Below are positions 7,698 to 14,441 of a DNA stretch of 15,647 nucleotides, in pieces (position 1 is the stretch's first letter; each line of letters begins with the position of its first letter). This DNA comes from Nitrospirota bacterium (lineage in GTDB: Bacteria > Nitrospirota > Nitrospiria > Nitrospirales > UBA8639): contig JAOUQB010000022.1 of assembly GCA_029879555.1 (NCBI GenBank), positions 1-15,647 of the forward strand. The letters run 5' to 3'. The translations under genes were made by a program, and so were the position numbers. Below the pieces are notes generated by a model. That model worked only from the letters and a program-made list of their open reading frames with translations, ran no database searches and had not been told where the DNA came from.

Positions 7698-8177
7698 TTA
7701 ATAGGGGCGCTTGCGAATATGAAGGGTGAACAATATTTTGGACAGGCCAAGCTCGAGAATAAAAAATGCACCCACCGTAGCCACAATACCGACCCACGTT
7801 AAAGGAAGCTGCTGCCACAACCCCAGCAAAGGCAACAGGCTTTCGGGAATCTGATCGAAGCCTAACGCCCTAGCCGAAGAAGGGAGTGCCATCCGACGCT
7901 TCACAAAACTCGAGAGACAATCCCCCACCATGGCCAAACTAGAAACCATCAGCCCAATATCCCATGACAACCCCATGCTAAGGGCAACCAGAGTTGTCAC
8001 CAGGATGGCGAACACCACGCCACGATAAGTTTTAGACTTCCCCAACAGAGGTAGCCCATCAATGAACACACGCCCACCATCGATGGGTGCGGCCCACCGC
8101 TCATTGAGCAGCCACCGCCCGATAATGGGTGCCCCATTCGCCACAATAATGAGAATGAAGAGTTGAAGATACATCAT
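7698..8177 (-). CDS. DUF46/CarS family protein (CDP-archaeol synthase homologue)
   Basis: A 159-residue membrane protein with about four helices. It shows the DUF46 signature: ANGAPIIGRWLL (13-24), PIDGGRVFIDG (31-41) and LLGKSKTYRG (44-53), then MVGDCLSSFVKRR. Archaeal CarS transfers CMP from CTP to an archaeal ether lipid. The fold and motif are related to bacterial CDP-diglyceride synthase (CdsA). Bacterial DUF46 proteins are usually named CDP-archaeol synthase by homology, but a bacterium making ester lipids would need another substrate, so the reaction is open. It is first of a minus-strand pair with the one-helix protein. Tandem ATG codons at 8177 and 8174 have only a weak AGGG about 11 bases upstream. 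Confidence 0.85.
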   Translation of the reverse strand: MMYLQLFILIIVANGAPIIGRWLLNERWAAPIDGGRVFIDGLPLLGKSKTYRGVVFAILVTTLVALSMGLSWDIGLMVSSLAMVGDCLSSFVKRRMALPSSARALGFDQIPESLLPLLGLWQQLPLTWVGIVATVGAFFILELGLSKILFTLHIRKRPY

Positions 8178-8285
8178 GTGAAACGGCCCTACTCGTCGGC
8201 AGAAGTAGTCCGAGAGACAAGCACCTCAAACGTTGAGGGAAAACACACGGGGGTCTAGTTTACCGAAACCGAATAATGAACGTGG

Positions 8286-9104
8286 CTACACAGGACGTGT
8301 GAATGAAGAAAAATCAAATAGTTGTCGGTCAAGCAGTTGGCTCGGTCGCACATTCGTGAGCGCCGAAAAGATACTATCCCCAGAACCGGGATACCGACTT
8401 TCCCAATCCTTGAGCAGCGTTTTCACTTCTTGGCGTTTCAAGTTTTCTTGTGACCCGCAGAGATCGCATGGAATGATCGGAAATTTTCGTAAGGCGGCAT
8501 AGTTGGCAAGATCCGTTTCCCGCACATAGGCCAGCGGCCGAATGACGACATGGTTGCCATCATCGGAACGTAACTTTGGCGGCATCGATTTGAGCGAGCC
8601 ATTGAACAACATATTCAGCATCATCGTTTCTATCATGTCATCACGGTGATGCCCCAGAGCAATCTTCGTCGCTCCCAGCTTTTCTGCCAAGCCATAGAGA
8701 ATTCCACGCCGCAATCGAGAACAAAGCGAACAGGTTGTCTTTCCTTCGGGAATCAATTCCTTCACGATCGAATAGGTATCCTGCTCTTCAATATGAAACG
8801 GGACCCCCAGCTTTGTGAGATATTCTGGAAGCACATGCTCGGGGAATCCCGGCTGTTTCTGGTCAAGATTCACCGCGATCAGTTTGTATGAGATGGGCGC
8901 GCGCGACTGCATCGACAACAACACATCCAACATGGCGTAACTGTCTTTCCCGCCAGAGAGACACACCATCACCGTATCGCCAGCTTCAATCATGGAAAAG
9001 TCCGCCACGGCCTGTCCCACTAACCGGCACAACCGCATATGCATCTTTTGAGTAGGCCCCGTGAAATGAATATTGATGAGTGGTTCTTGTGTGTCGTGCA
9101 ACAT
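8286..9104 (-). CDS. ttcA: tRNA 2-thiocytidine(32) biosynthesis protein TtcA
   Basis: A 272-residue protein that is near-identical in layout to Escherichia coli TtcA. The enzyme activates C32 of certain tRNAs with ATP and inserts sulfur, using an Fe-S cluster. Visible motifs are the PP-loop [12 protein letters not shown] (Ser50-Ser55), the [18 protein letters not shown] block (79-96), and the Cys pair in [12 protein letters not shown] (Cys125, Cys128). Next come ALGHHRDD (149-156) and a second Cys pair in PCDLCGSQ (Cys213, Cys216). The cluster-ligand Cys residues are thus all present, with no truncation. AGGA lies seven bases before the ATG at 9104. The gene follows the cupredoxin-like gene by 29 bases, so the two may share a transcript, although no functional link is obvious. 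Confidence 0.97.
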   Translation of the reverse strand: MLHDTQEPLINIHFTGPTQKMHMRLCRLVGQAVADFSMIEAGDTVMVCLSGGKDSYAMLDVLLSMQSRAPISYKLIAVNLDQKQPGFPEHVLPEYLTKLGVPFHIEEQDTYSIVKELIPEGKTTCSLCSRLRRGILYGLAEKLGATKIALGHHRDDMIETMMLNMLFNGSLKSMPPKLRSDDGNHVVIRPLAYVRETDLANYAALRKFPIIPCDLCGSQENLKRQEVKTLLKDWESRYPGSGDSIFSALTNVRPSQLLDRQLFDFSSFTRPV

Positions 9105-9133
9105 ATTTTAATCCTGATGAGAAAGAAAAATAG

Positions 9134-9838
9134 TCATGACGGATACTCAATCTTTAGGGCGACACTCCCTTGAGAGGGGACGCTAATCTCTTGTTCCACA
9201 CGACCTAACGTTTCATGCCAAATCACCAGCGTATACGAACCGGCCGGAAGGCGCGGGAGTTGAAACGCCCCGAATTCATCTGTGACCGTAAAATAAGGAT
9301 GATCGAAAACCTGAAGGGCCCCGGCCATAAAGGTATGCTTGTCACAACGAATCGCATACAATCCGGTCCGCTTGAGAGTTTTCGGTATCGGCCGGGAACC
9401 AGCCACTTGAGCCACATTCACAATCGTCTTTTTCCCCACGACCACATGAGTGTTATGCAAAATAGGATCAAGATTTTGAATTTCTAACGTTTCGCCAATT
9501 CGTCCTGCCGATACCCGCGGCGAAAAAGCGCACTTTGCATTCACGACAACGCGCGTAGACCCAGCATCATCAGGCATATGCGTGATGATGCCTTGAATGC
9601 TCACCACCGCATGTCGAACGCCCAATGTCTCAGCATGCACCTGAACAGGCTGAATCCGCACCTCTTTCCCACAAAACCCCTCATCAGCCGTCACCTGTAT
9701 CGATTTAGCTTCGGGAACGATTCCACGAAACAACACCATTCCCTTCACCTGGGCCCATCCCTCAGCCGCCAGCCCCATTTCGGCCTGGCTCCCGAGGCCC
9801 ATCAGGATAAGAATCAATACAGCGGGTACCGGCAACAT
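9134..9838 (-). CDS. Exported cupredoxin-like protein with carboxypeptidase-regulatory-like C-terminus
   Basis: A 234-residue protein. The first 25 residues are hydrophobic and end near LAAEGWAQ, suggesting export, though the n-region lacks Lys or Arg. Residues about 30-178 look like a cupredoxin fold. His128 and His131 (LHNTH), Cys165, His168 and Met171 (CDKHTFM) could supply type-1 copper ligands, but the C-x2-H-x2-M spacing is tighter than in plastocyanin. Residues about 182-232 (TVTDEFGAFQLPRLPAGSYTL, then IWHETLG) match the carboxypeptidase regulatory-like beta-sandwich often fused to such proteins. It is probably periplasmic and may bind copper or mediate electron transfer or adhesion, which is inference. 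An in-frame TAG four codons upstream excludes a longer start. The gene may be leaderless and is followed by ttcA. Confidence 0.8.
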   Translation of the reverse strand: MLPVPAVLILILMGLGSQAEMGLAAEGWAQVKGMVLFRGIVPEAKSIQVTADEGFCGKEVRIQPVQVHAETLGVRHAVVSIQGIITHMPDDAGSTRVVVNAKCAFSPRVSAGRIGETLEIQNLDPILHNTHVVVGKKTIVNVAQVAGSRPIPKTLKRTGLYAIRCDKHTFMAGALQVFDHPYFTVTDEFGAFQLPRLPAGSYTLVIWHETLGRVEQEISVPSQGSVALKIEYPS

Positions 9839-9844
9839 CTGCGG

Positions 9845-9873
9845 AGTCTAGCCCTCGGCCTGAAGGTGGTCAA
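9845..9873 (-). promoter_or_regulatory. Sigma70-like promoter placed for a leaderless cupredoxin transcript
   Basis: On the minus strand, TTGACC (9873-9868, five of six to consensus) and TAGACT (9850-9845, four of six) are separated by exactly 17 bases. Only six bases (CCGCAG) lie between the -10 and the ATG at 9838, so the predicted transcription start falls on or beside the start codon. No SD site is present, consistent with a leaderless mRNA. Confidence 0.45.
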
Positions 9874-9895
9874 GATACAACCAGGGGGCCTCATA

Positions 9896-9924
9896 TTTAC
9901 TTCCTTTCCCATCTACTTTATTCT
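9896..9924 (+). promoter_or_regulatory. Weak possible promoter of the hybrid histidine kinase gene
   Basis: TTTACT (9896-9901) and TATTCT (9919-9924) are spaced by 17 bases, each four of six to consensus, and the -10 ends nine bases before the ATG at 9934. If real, it gives a leader of only a few bases, matching the absence of an SD site. The match is weak and could be chance. Confidence 0.2.
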
Positions 9925-9933
9925 TTCGCCATC

Positions 9934-12426
9934 ATGGCCCACACCAACCTCTCCCCGCGGCCATTATCCTTACTCTCCCGCCTTCGCGGCAAATGGCAGG
10001 GCAATCTACGGTTTCGCCATACCATCATTCTGTCCAGCATCATTTTAATCATTATGACCCTGTTGGCTGGCATCATGCTCTCCAAGCAACGCGCCATGCT
10101 CTACCATGCGGCCGAAACCAAAGGGTTAGCCTTTACCCAAGCATTTGCCATCGGCGGGTGGGCCGCCCTACAAAATAATCTCTTCCGTATTCAAGAAGCG
10201 CTCATGAGCTATCCGCCTGACCCGGATATTGTCGGCATCGACGTCGTTGACGATGACAGTATGATCATGGCCTCACAAATTCCCAGCCGCATAGGTCTGA
10301 CCCTTGAAGATCCACAGTGGGTGGAGATGAAGCAGCAGCAGGAAAAAGTTTTACGCTATACCAAATCCGAAAAGGGTGAACCCATTCTGATTATGGTGGC
10401 TCCGCTCCTGGGGGATAAGGAAACGAATGCCTGGATTCGCGTGTCCTTTTCCCTTCAAAACGTCCGCGAACAAGACCTCCAATTAATGGTGAATATGAGC
10501 CTGATGACCATCTTGCTTATCGGTGCCGGCCTTCTCAGCCTCTATTGGTCGAAGCACCATATTTCTTCTATTCTTCAATCCGTCATTGACCAACTCCAAC
10601 ACTCGCTGGGCACTCGAACAGAATTAGGAGGGTACGCGTCTTCACTAATTGCCTCAGAGCCCGAAACGATTGGACACAAGGGTGATCTCGAACATTTAGA
10701 ACACACCGTCACGAAAACAATTGGCTTACTGAAAACGCAATCAACCGCCTTACAGCACTCCGCCACCGCCCTTGAGCAGACGGTGAAAGAACGCACCAAA
10801 GCCCTGCTAGAAACTAAACAGTCGCTCGAGGCCGAAGTACAAGAACGCCAATTAGCCTCGGAACAATTAGAAAAAATGAGTCGGCAGAATCAGCTGATCT
10901 TAAACTCTGCAGGGGAAGGTATCTATGGATTAAACGTGCATGGACGCGTCACGTTTATCAATCCGGCTGGAGCCAAGCTTCTAGGTTACGACATTGAGGA
11001 GTTACTCGGAAAACCGATGCATGAAACCATGCACCACACCAAGCGAGACGGCAGTCTGTATCCACGACACCTCTGTCCTCTCCATGGCAATTTCCTCAGG
11101 AACCAATCTCATGGCGGAGACGAAGAAGTCCTCTGGCGAAAAGACGGCACCTCATTTCCGGTGGAATACATCAGTACGCCCATTCATGAAGGCGAGAAAA
11201 TCGTGGGCGCGGTCGTCAGTTTTTCTGATATCACCTTACGTCGGAAAGCTGAAGATAAAATTCGAAAAAGTGAAACCAAACTTCGGCAAACTCAAAAAAT
11301 GGAAGCCATGGGGACCCTCGCTGGAGGCATTGCCCATGATTTCAATAACATCCTGACCGCCATGCTGGGCTTCTCCCAGTTAGCCCAACTCAAACTGAGT
11401 CCTAGTGAGCAAAGCTATGAATACCTGAACCAAGTCCTCGTGGCTGGAAAGCGCGCCAAAGACCTCATCAAACAAATTCTCACGTTTAGTCGTCAAACTG
11501 AGCCGGCACACCAACCCCTGCAACTGTCGCCCCTCCTTGAAGAAGTGCTCACGCTGATGCAGGCCACTCTCCCCGCGACGATCGAAATCCACAAAGACTT
11601 TTCTGAAGATATCGGCATGGTCCTGGCCGACCCCATTCAACTGCACCAAGTCTTTATGAATCTCTTTGCCAACGCCGAACATGCGATGCGAGAGAAATCC
11701 GGGCGCATCATGGTGAAGCTCGACCATCTCTTGTTGGATCAGGACAATCAAGGAAAATATCCCGAGCTGAGCTTAGGCCCGTATTTTCGCATTAGCGTGG
11801 CTGACACAGGAACTGGCATTCCGGCTCAAACACTGGCTCGGATCTTTGACCCATTTTTTACAACAAAAGAAGTGGGTGACGGCACCGGCATGGGATTGTC
11901 GGTCGCCCATGGCATCATCGTGGCTCATGGCGGCACCATCACGGTGGAGAGCCAAGTAGGCCAGGGAACGACCTTTTCGATTTTCCTCCCCTATATCGAT
12001 GCCACACCCAAATCGCCCTCTGAGCAAACGGAACTGTTTCAATACCCGAAACAGCATGGGCATATCCTCTTTGTGGATGACGAAGAGGCCCTCTCATCGA
12101 TGGGAAAACATTTTCTTGAGCATTTAGGCTACACTGTCACTGTCTGCTCCAACGGCTTGACCGCCTTAGAAATCTTTCAATCCAACCCACACCAATTTGA
12201 CGCCGTCATCACCGACCAAACCATGCCGAAACTCACGGGCGAAAAACTGGCCGTCGAACTCCTTCGCCTGAATCCCGACGTACCGATTATCATTTACACC
12301 GGCTTCAGCCACACCATAACTCTTGAAAAAGCCCAACAACTGGGAATTCGACGGCTCCTCCACAAGCCTCTTCTCATTCAGGAATTAGCGACCACACTTG
12401 AAGAAATTTTGCAGCAAAAGGTGTAG
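9934..12426 (+). CDS. Hybrid sensor histidine kinase: sensor, PAS, HisKA, HATPase and receiver domains
   Basis: An 830-residue membrane kinase. A first helix at 30-50 and a second at about 186-205 enclose a periplasmic sensor domain of about 135 residues with no family I can name. A coiled-coil linker follows (about 255-315). A PAS domain (about 318-440) has NSAGEGIYGLNVHGRVTFIN, a CPLH-containing insert, and WRKDGTSFPVEY. HisKA has the phosphorylatable His468 in GGIAHDFNN. HATPase_c shows NLFANAEHAM, DTGTGIP, FDPFFTTKEVGDGTGMGLSV and GQGTTFSIFLP. The C-terminal receiver (about 706-825) has FVDDEE, phospho-acceptor Asp761 (ITDQTMP), IYTGFS and LHKPL. All key residues are present, so it should autophosphorylate and pass phosphate to its own receiver. 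No separate response regulator or DNA-binding partner is adjacent. The start at 9934 has no SD site. Confidence 0.93.
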   Translation: MAHTNLSPRPLSLLSRLRGKWQGNLRFRHTIILSSIILIIMTLLAGIMLSKQRAMLYHAAETKGLAFTQAFAIGGWAALQNNLFRIQEALMSYPPDPDIVGIDVVDDDSMIMASQIPSRIGLTLEDPQWVEMKQQQEKVLRYTKSEKGEPILIMVAPLLGDKETNAWIRVSFSLQNVREQDLQLMVNMSLMTILLIGAGLLSLYWSKHHISSILQSVIDQLQHSLGTRTELGGYASSLIASEPETIGHKGDLEHLEHTVTKTIGLLKTQSTALQHSATALEQTVKERTKALLETKQSLEAEVQERQLASEQLEKMSRQNQLILNSAGEGIYGLNVHGRVTFINPAGAKLLGYDIEELLGKPMHETMHHTKRDGSLYPRHLCPLHGNFLRNQSHGGDEEVLWRKDGTSFPVEYISTPIHEGEKIVGAVVSFSDITLRRKAEDKIRKSETKLRQTQKMEAMGTLAGGIAHDFNNILTAMLGFSQLAQLKLSPSEQSYEYLNQVLVAGKRAKDLIKQILTFSRQTEPAHQPLQLSPLLEEVLTLMQATLPATIEIHKDFSEDIGMVLADPIQLHQVFMNLFANAEHAMREKSGRIMVKLDHLLLDQDNQGKYPELSLGPYFRISVADTGTGIPAQTLARIFDPFFTTKEVGDGTGMGLSVAHGIIVAHGGTITVESQVGQGTTFSIFLPYIDATPKSPSEQTELFQYPKQHGHILFVDDEEALSSMGKHFLEHLGYTVTVCSNGLTALEIFQSNPHQFDAVITDQTMPKLTGEKLAVELLRLNPDVPIIIYTGFSHTITLEKAQQLGIRRLLHKPLLIQELATTLEEILQQKV

Positions 12427-12517
12427 CATTCCATCATCACATGACTAGCATATTTCACGGACTCCCCCACAACAGTACCATCCACCAGGCTTTCCTACTC
12501 TAAGAGGAGATTGCCAC

Positions 12518-12709
12518 ATGAATCGAAAACGACAAATCCACGATGGCATCGCCGGCGGGCTTATTACTCTGGGAGTATTGCTGGGAGTGTATGTGAACCC
12601 CACATGGCTCTGGCTTCCGGGCATCTTGGGGGCCACGTTACTACAGAGCGGCTTTACCGGGTTCTGTCCTGTCTATTACATCCTGGACCAAACTTGTCGG
12701 GAGAAGTAA
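12518..12709 (+). CDS. DUF2892 (YgaP-type) small membrane protein
   Basis: A 63-residue protein with AAGAGGAG at 12502-12509, eight bases before the ATG, so the start is firm. Two short hydrophobic helices (about 11-26 and 30-45) are followed by TGFCPVYYIL (47-56), the conserved end of DUF2892 proteins. In other proteins this domain anchors rhodanese domains such as YgaP to the inner membrane; here it stands alone. Cys50 in the FCP motif is the notable conserved residue. It lies 91 bases after the kinase gene on the same strand and could share its transcript or have its own promoter. Confidence 0.85.
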   Translation: MNRKRQIHDGIAGGLITLGVLLGVYVNPTWLWLPGILGATLLQSGFTGFCPVYYILDQTCREK

Positions 12710-12743
12710 CGCAGAAGACCGCACCACGCCCTCATGAGGAAAA

Positions 12744-13271
12744 CTAGACGAGTACCTTTGGCTGAATGGACCGATCAACAGGGGCGCTGGGAGGATTGGG
12801 CTTTTTCCTAACCTGGTCATGAAGAACGACCAAGGCGGGACACTGTTTCACAATAGCTGATAAAAACCCTGGTTTATCGGCAGGAGAAATCATGAGATTC
12901 TGCTTGGACAATCCATACACAATTTTCAACCGGTCAATCGAACAGGCAGGGCTCGACAAAAGACTGCAGGTTGGGGAAATGGCCTCAATATCAGCCAAGG
13001 GCACCCGAAAGGCCAACGGCCCGCATCGAATAAGCAACAGCTCTCGAGTCACGAAATAACCAGTCCCGTACAACACCCACAACATCAGACCATCCATCAC
13101 CACCAAGATGGCGACCACCAAACAGACTTCTACCCAAGAATTCCCAGGTACCGCCAGAGGAATCATGCCCCCAATCACACTCATCAGGACACTGCCCCAA
13201 ATTAACCCCACCATCCACCAATCCCGCTTGGATGGAAAATAGCGGTTCTGACTAGGCTTGCTCGTAGACAT
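12744..13271 (-). CDS. Membrane protein with bacterial PH domain (DUF1200/bPH_4-like)
   Basis: A 175-residue protein starting at ATG 13271, with AGGGA seven bases upstream. Two hydrophobic helices (about 19-40 and 47-69) precede a small beta-rich domain of about 80 residues. That domain has GYFVTRELLLIRCGPLAFRV, then PLADIEAISPT, DRLKIVYG and LMISPADKPGFLSAI. This order, a strand-rich unit ending in an ISP-x-DK-x-x-FL helix, is the pattern of the bacterial pleckstrin-homology-like family once called DUF1200. The function of such proteins is mostly unknown; some sit at the inner membrane. A GTG at 13340 with AGGA seven bases upstream gives a rival start adding 23 acidic residues. The gene is convergent with the DUF2892 gene. 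Confidence 0.75.
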   Translation of the reverse strand: MSTSKPSQNRYFPSKRDWWMVGLIWGSVLMSVIGGMIPLAVPGNSWVEVCLVVAILVVMDGLMLWVLYGTGYFVTRELLLIRCGPLAFRVPLADIEAISPTCSLLSSPACSIDRLKIVYGLSKQNLMISPADKPGFLSAIVKQCPALVVLHDQVRKKPNPPSAPVDRSIQPKVLV

Positions 13272-13365
13272 GATGTAATCCCTAATTAAACCGATCCTCT
13301 CCAGTTCTTCCTCTGATTCATCGGCCAAAATCAGTAGCACCTAAAGATCCTAGAGAAGAATGAGA

Positions 13366-13371
13366 ATTATA
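13366..13371 (-). promoter_or_regulatory. Consensus -10 box upstream of the PH-domain gene
   Basis: The minus strand reads a perfect TATAAT here. The surrounding ATTATAAT is symmetric, so the plus strand also has one at 13368-13373. No good -35 is seen at 16-18 bases. Transcription from it would start near 13359, about 19 bases before the rival GTG start and about 88 before the chosen ATG. Confidence 0.25.
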
Positions 13372-13510
13372 ATGAGAAACAAATGGTGAGGTGAGGGTAA
13401 AGGCCCAGTGAGTAAATTAAGAGCGAATTATTGACTGTTCCTGCAATTTTCAAGTGAAAGCGGGTGACCGTTGGTGGGGTTGTGGCTGGACACTGCCCGT
13501 CAAGACAGAA

Positions 13511-13876
13511 TCACCACAGCGCTTTTACAATAAAGAGGCTCGATAGCAAATGATCATATCTGCAGCTCACGTGATCCACGCCATTGAGTACTGCATCCAC
13601 GTGATAGAGCTCACCTTCAACGTAGGTCTGACAGAATTTATTTTTGCCGATCATGATTTCCAAAGTATCATCCCCGCAGGCAGGCAAGAAACGGAAGATG
13701 GATTGATGAGGGGCTACCGTGCCAATCATGTGAGTAGTCTCACATGCCATGTAGACAACTGAATCAACGGACGAATTGGAAAGATTCTGAATCCTGAGCG
13801 TAGATGTCCCAAGCCAGAATACGTTCGGCGCAAGTAGCACAAAAACAATGGCCATAGCCCATCCAAAATAGCGCAT
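13511..13876 (-). CDS. Small exported or membrane-anchored protein, unknown function
   Basis: A 121-residue product from ATG 13876; a GTG at 13894 would add six residues. The start MRYFGWAMAIVFVLLAPNVFW is a convincing signal peptide or anchor helix. The remaining domain of about 95 residues looks beta-rich (LRIQNLSNSSVDSVVY and similar) and has four Cys, which could form disulfides in the periplasm. I do not recognise the family. The nearest SD-like element, GAGG, lies about 12 bases before the ATG. The gene stands alone, with 240 bases between its end and the next gene. A strong hairpin lies about 40 bases upstream of its start. Confidence 0.6.
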   Translation of the reverse strand: MRYFGWAMAIVFVLLAPNVFWLGTSTLRIQNLSNSSVDSVVYMACETTHMIGTVAPHQSIFRFLPACGDDTLEIMIGKNKFCQTYVEGELYHVDAVLNGVDHVSCRYDHLLSSLFIVKALW

Positions 13877-14441
13877 TATCGAGCAAGGCCTCACGCCGCA
13901 TATCTTAATAAATATCCCCGTGGCAAGACCACGGGGAATTGCAAGTTACATGGTGGTTCAATAAAGAAGTTAGACTGTCATCATGCACAAGTATTCTTAA
14001 TTGCTCGTTGCAGGATTTCAGCGCCTCTCCTACTTTCTTGAGATTGATAGATCGTTATGGGCACCAACCATACGGATCGTATTTGTTGGAGGGACGCGAA
14101 TAGCAAGCCCTCTGCGGCGAACGGGAACAGGAACGTTAGGTGCTATTTTTGGGTAATCGGAAACGTCTCGAAGAGACCGTAGGCTGTCAATCAGGACAGT
14201 CGCGGACTCAACATAAGGGGAGACCAGCTTCGAGAATGGTCATGGCCCTTGAACACATTTTCCCCCAGGTTGTCCCCCAAGATGGCGGCACCGAGGGGGA
14301 TGAAGACCAAGGGGATTATTGGCTCAGCACGTGAAACGGAGCGAAGCGGATGGCATTCAGTTGCATCAAAGACTGGCGTTTTTTTTTATTATCTACGACA
14401 GTCCCATTGGCATTTGTAGAATAATCGCCTAAGCTACGTTC
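13877..14441. other. 565-base stretch without an intact gene, possibly decayed
   Basis: It lies between the small exported gene and mscS. Near 13916-13936 it has a strong hairpin, annotated separately. On the minus strand a 70-codon open stretch (14030-14239) reads protein-like, for example SLRSLRDVSDYPKIAPNVP, but has no ATG, GTG or TTG until near its end, so it could be a broken gene. Another minus frame just upstream, containing FIPLGAAILGDNLGENVF, runs into stops, as expected after frameshifts. A T9 run at 14379-14387 is not preceded by a stem. The mscS promoter must be here or just upstream, but I see only weak candidates. Confidence 0.4.
13916..13936. repeat. Perfect GC-rich hairpin, REP-like element or terminator stem
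   Basis: Arms CCCCGTGG (13916-13923) and CCACGGGG (13929-13936) pair perfectly around a five-base loop, CAAGA, and one more T-A pair extends the stem to nine. On neither strand does a clean T run follow; the minus strand continues ATATTTATTAAG, so terminator function is doubtful. The shape, size and intergenic location recall REP-type palindromes. No second copy occurs in this window. Confidence 0.5.

Noticed and set aside
8224..8238. Palindrome CCTCAA-ACG-TTGAGG between ttcA and the CarS-like gene
   Set aside because: A six-pair stem without a T run is too weak to call a terminator, and no operator function can be shown.
11380..11751. 123-codon minus-strand frame
   Set aside because: It is antisense to the HisKA and HATPase domains of the hybrid kinase.
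14379..14387. Run of nine T before mscS as an intrinsic terminator
   Set aside because: No GC-rich stem directly precedes it on the plus strand.
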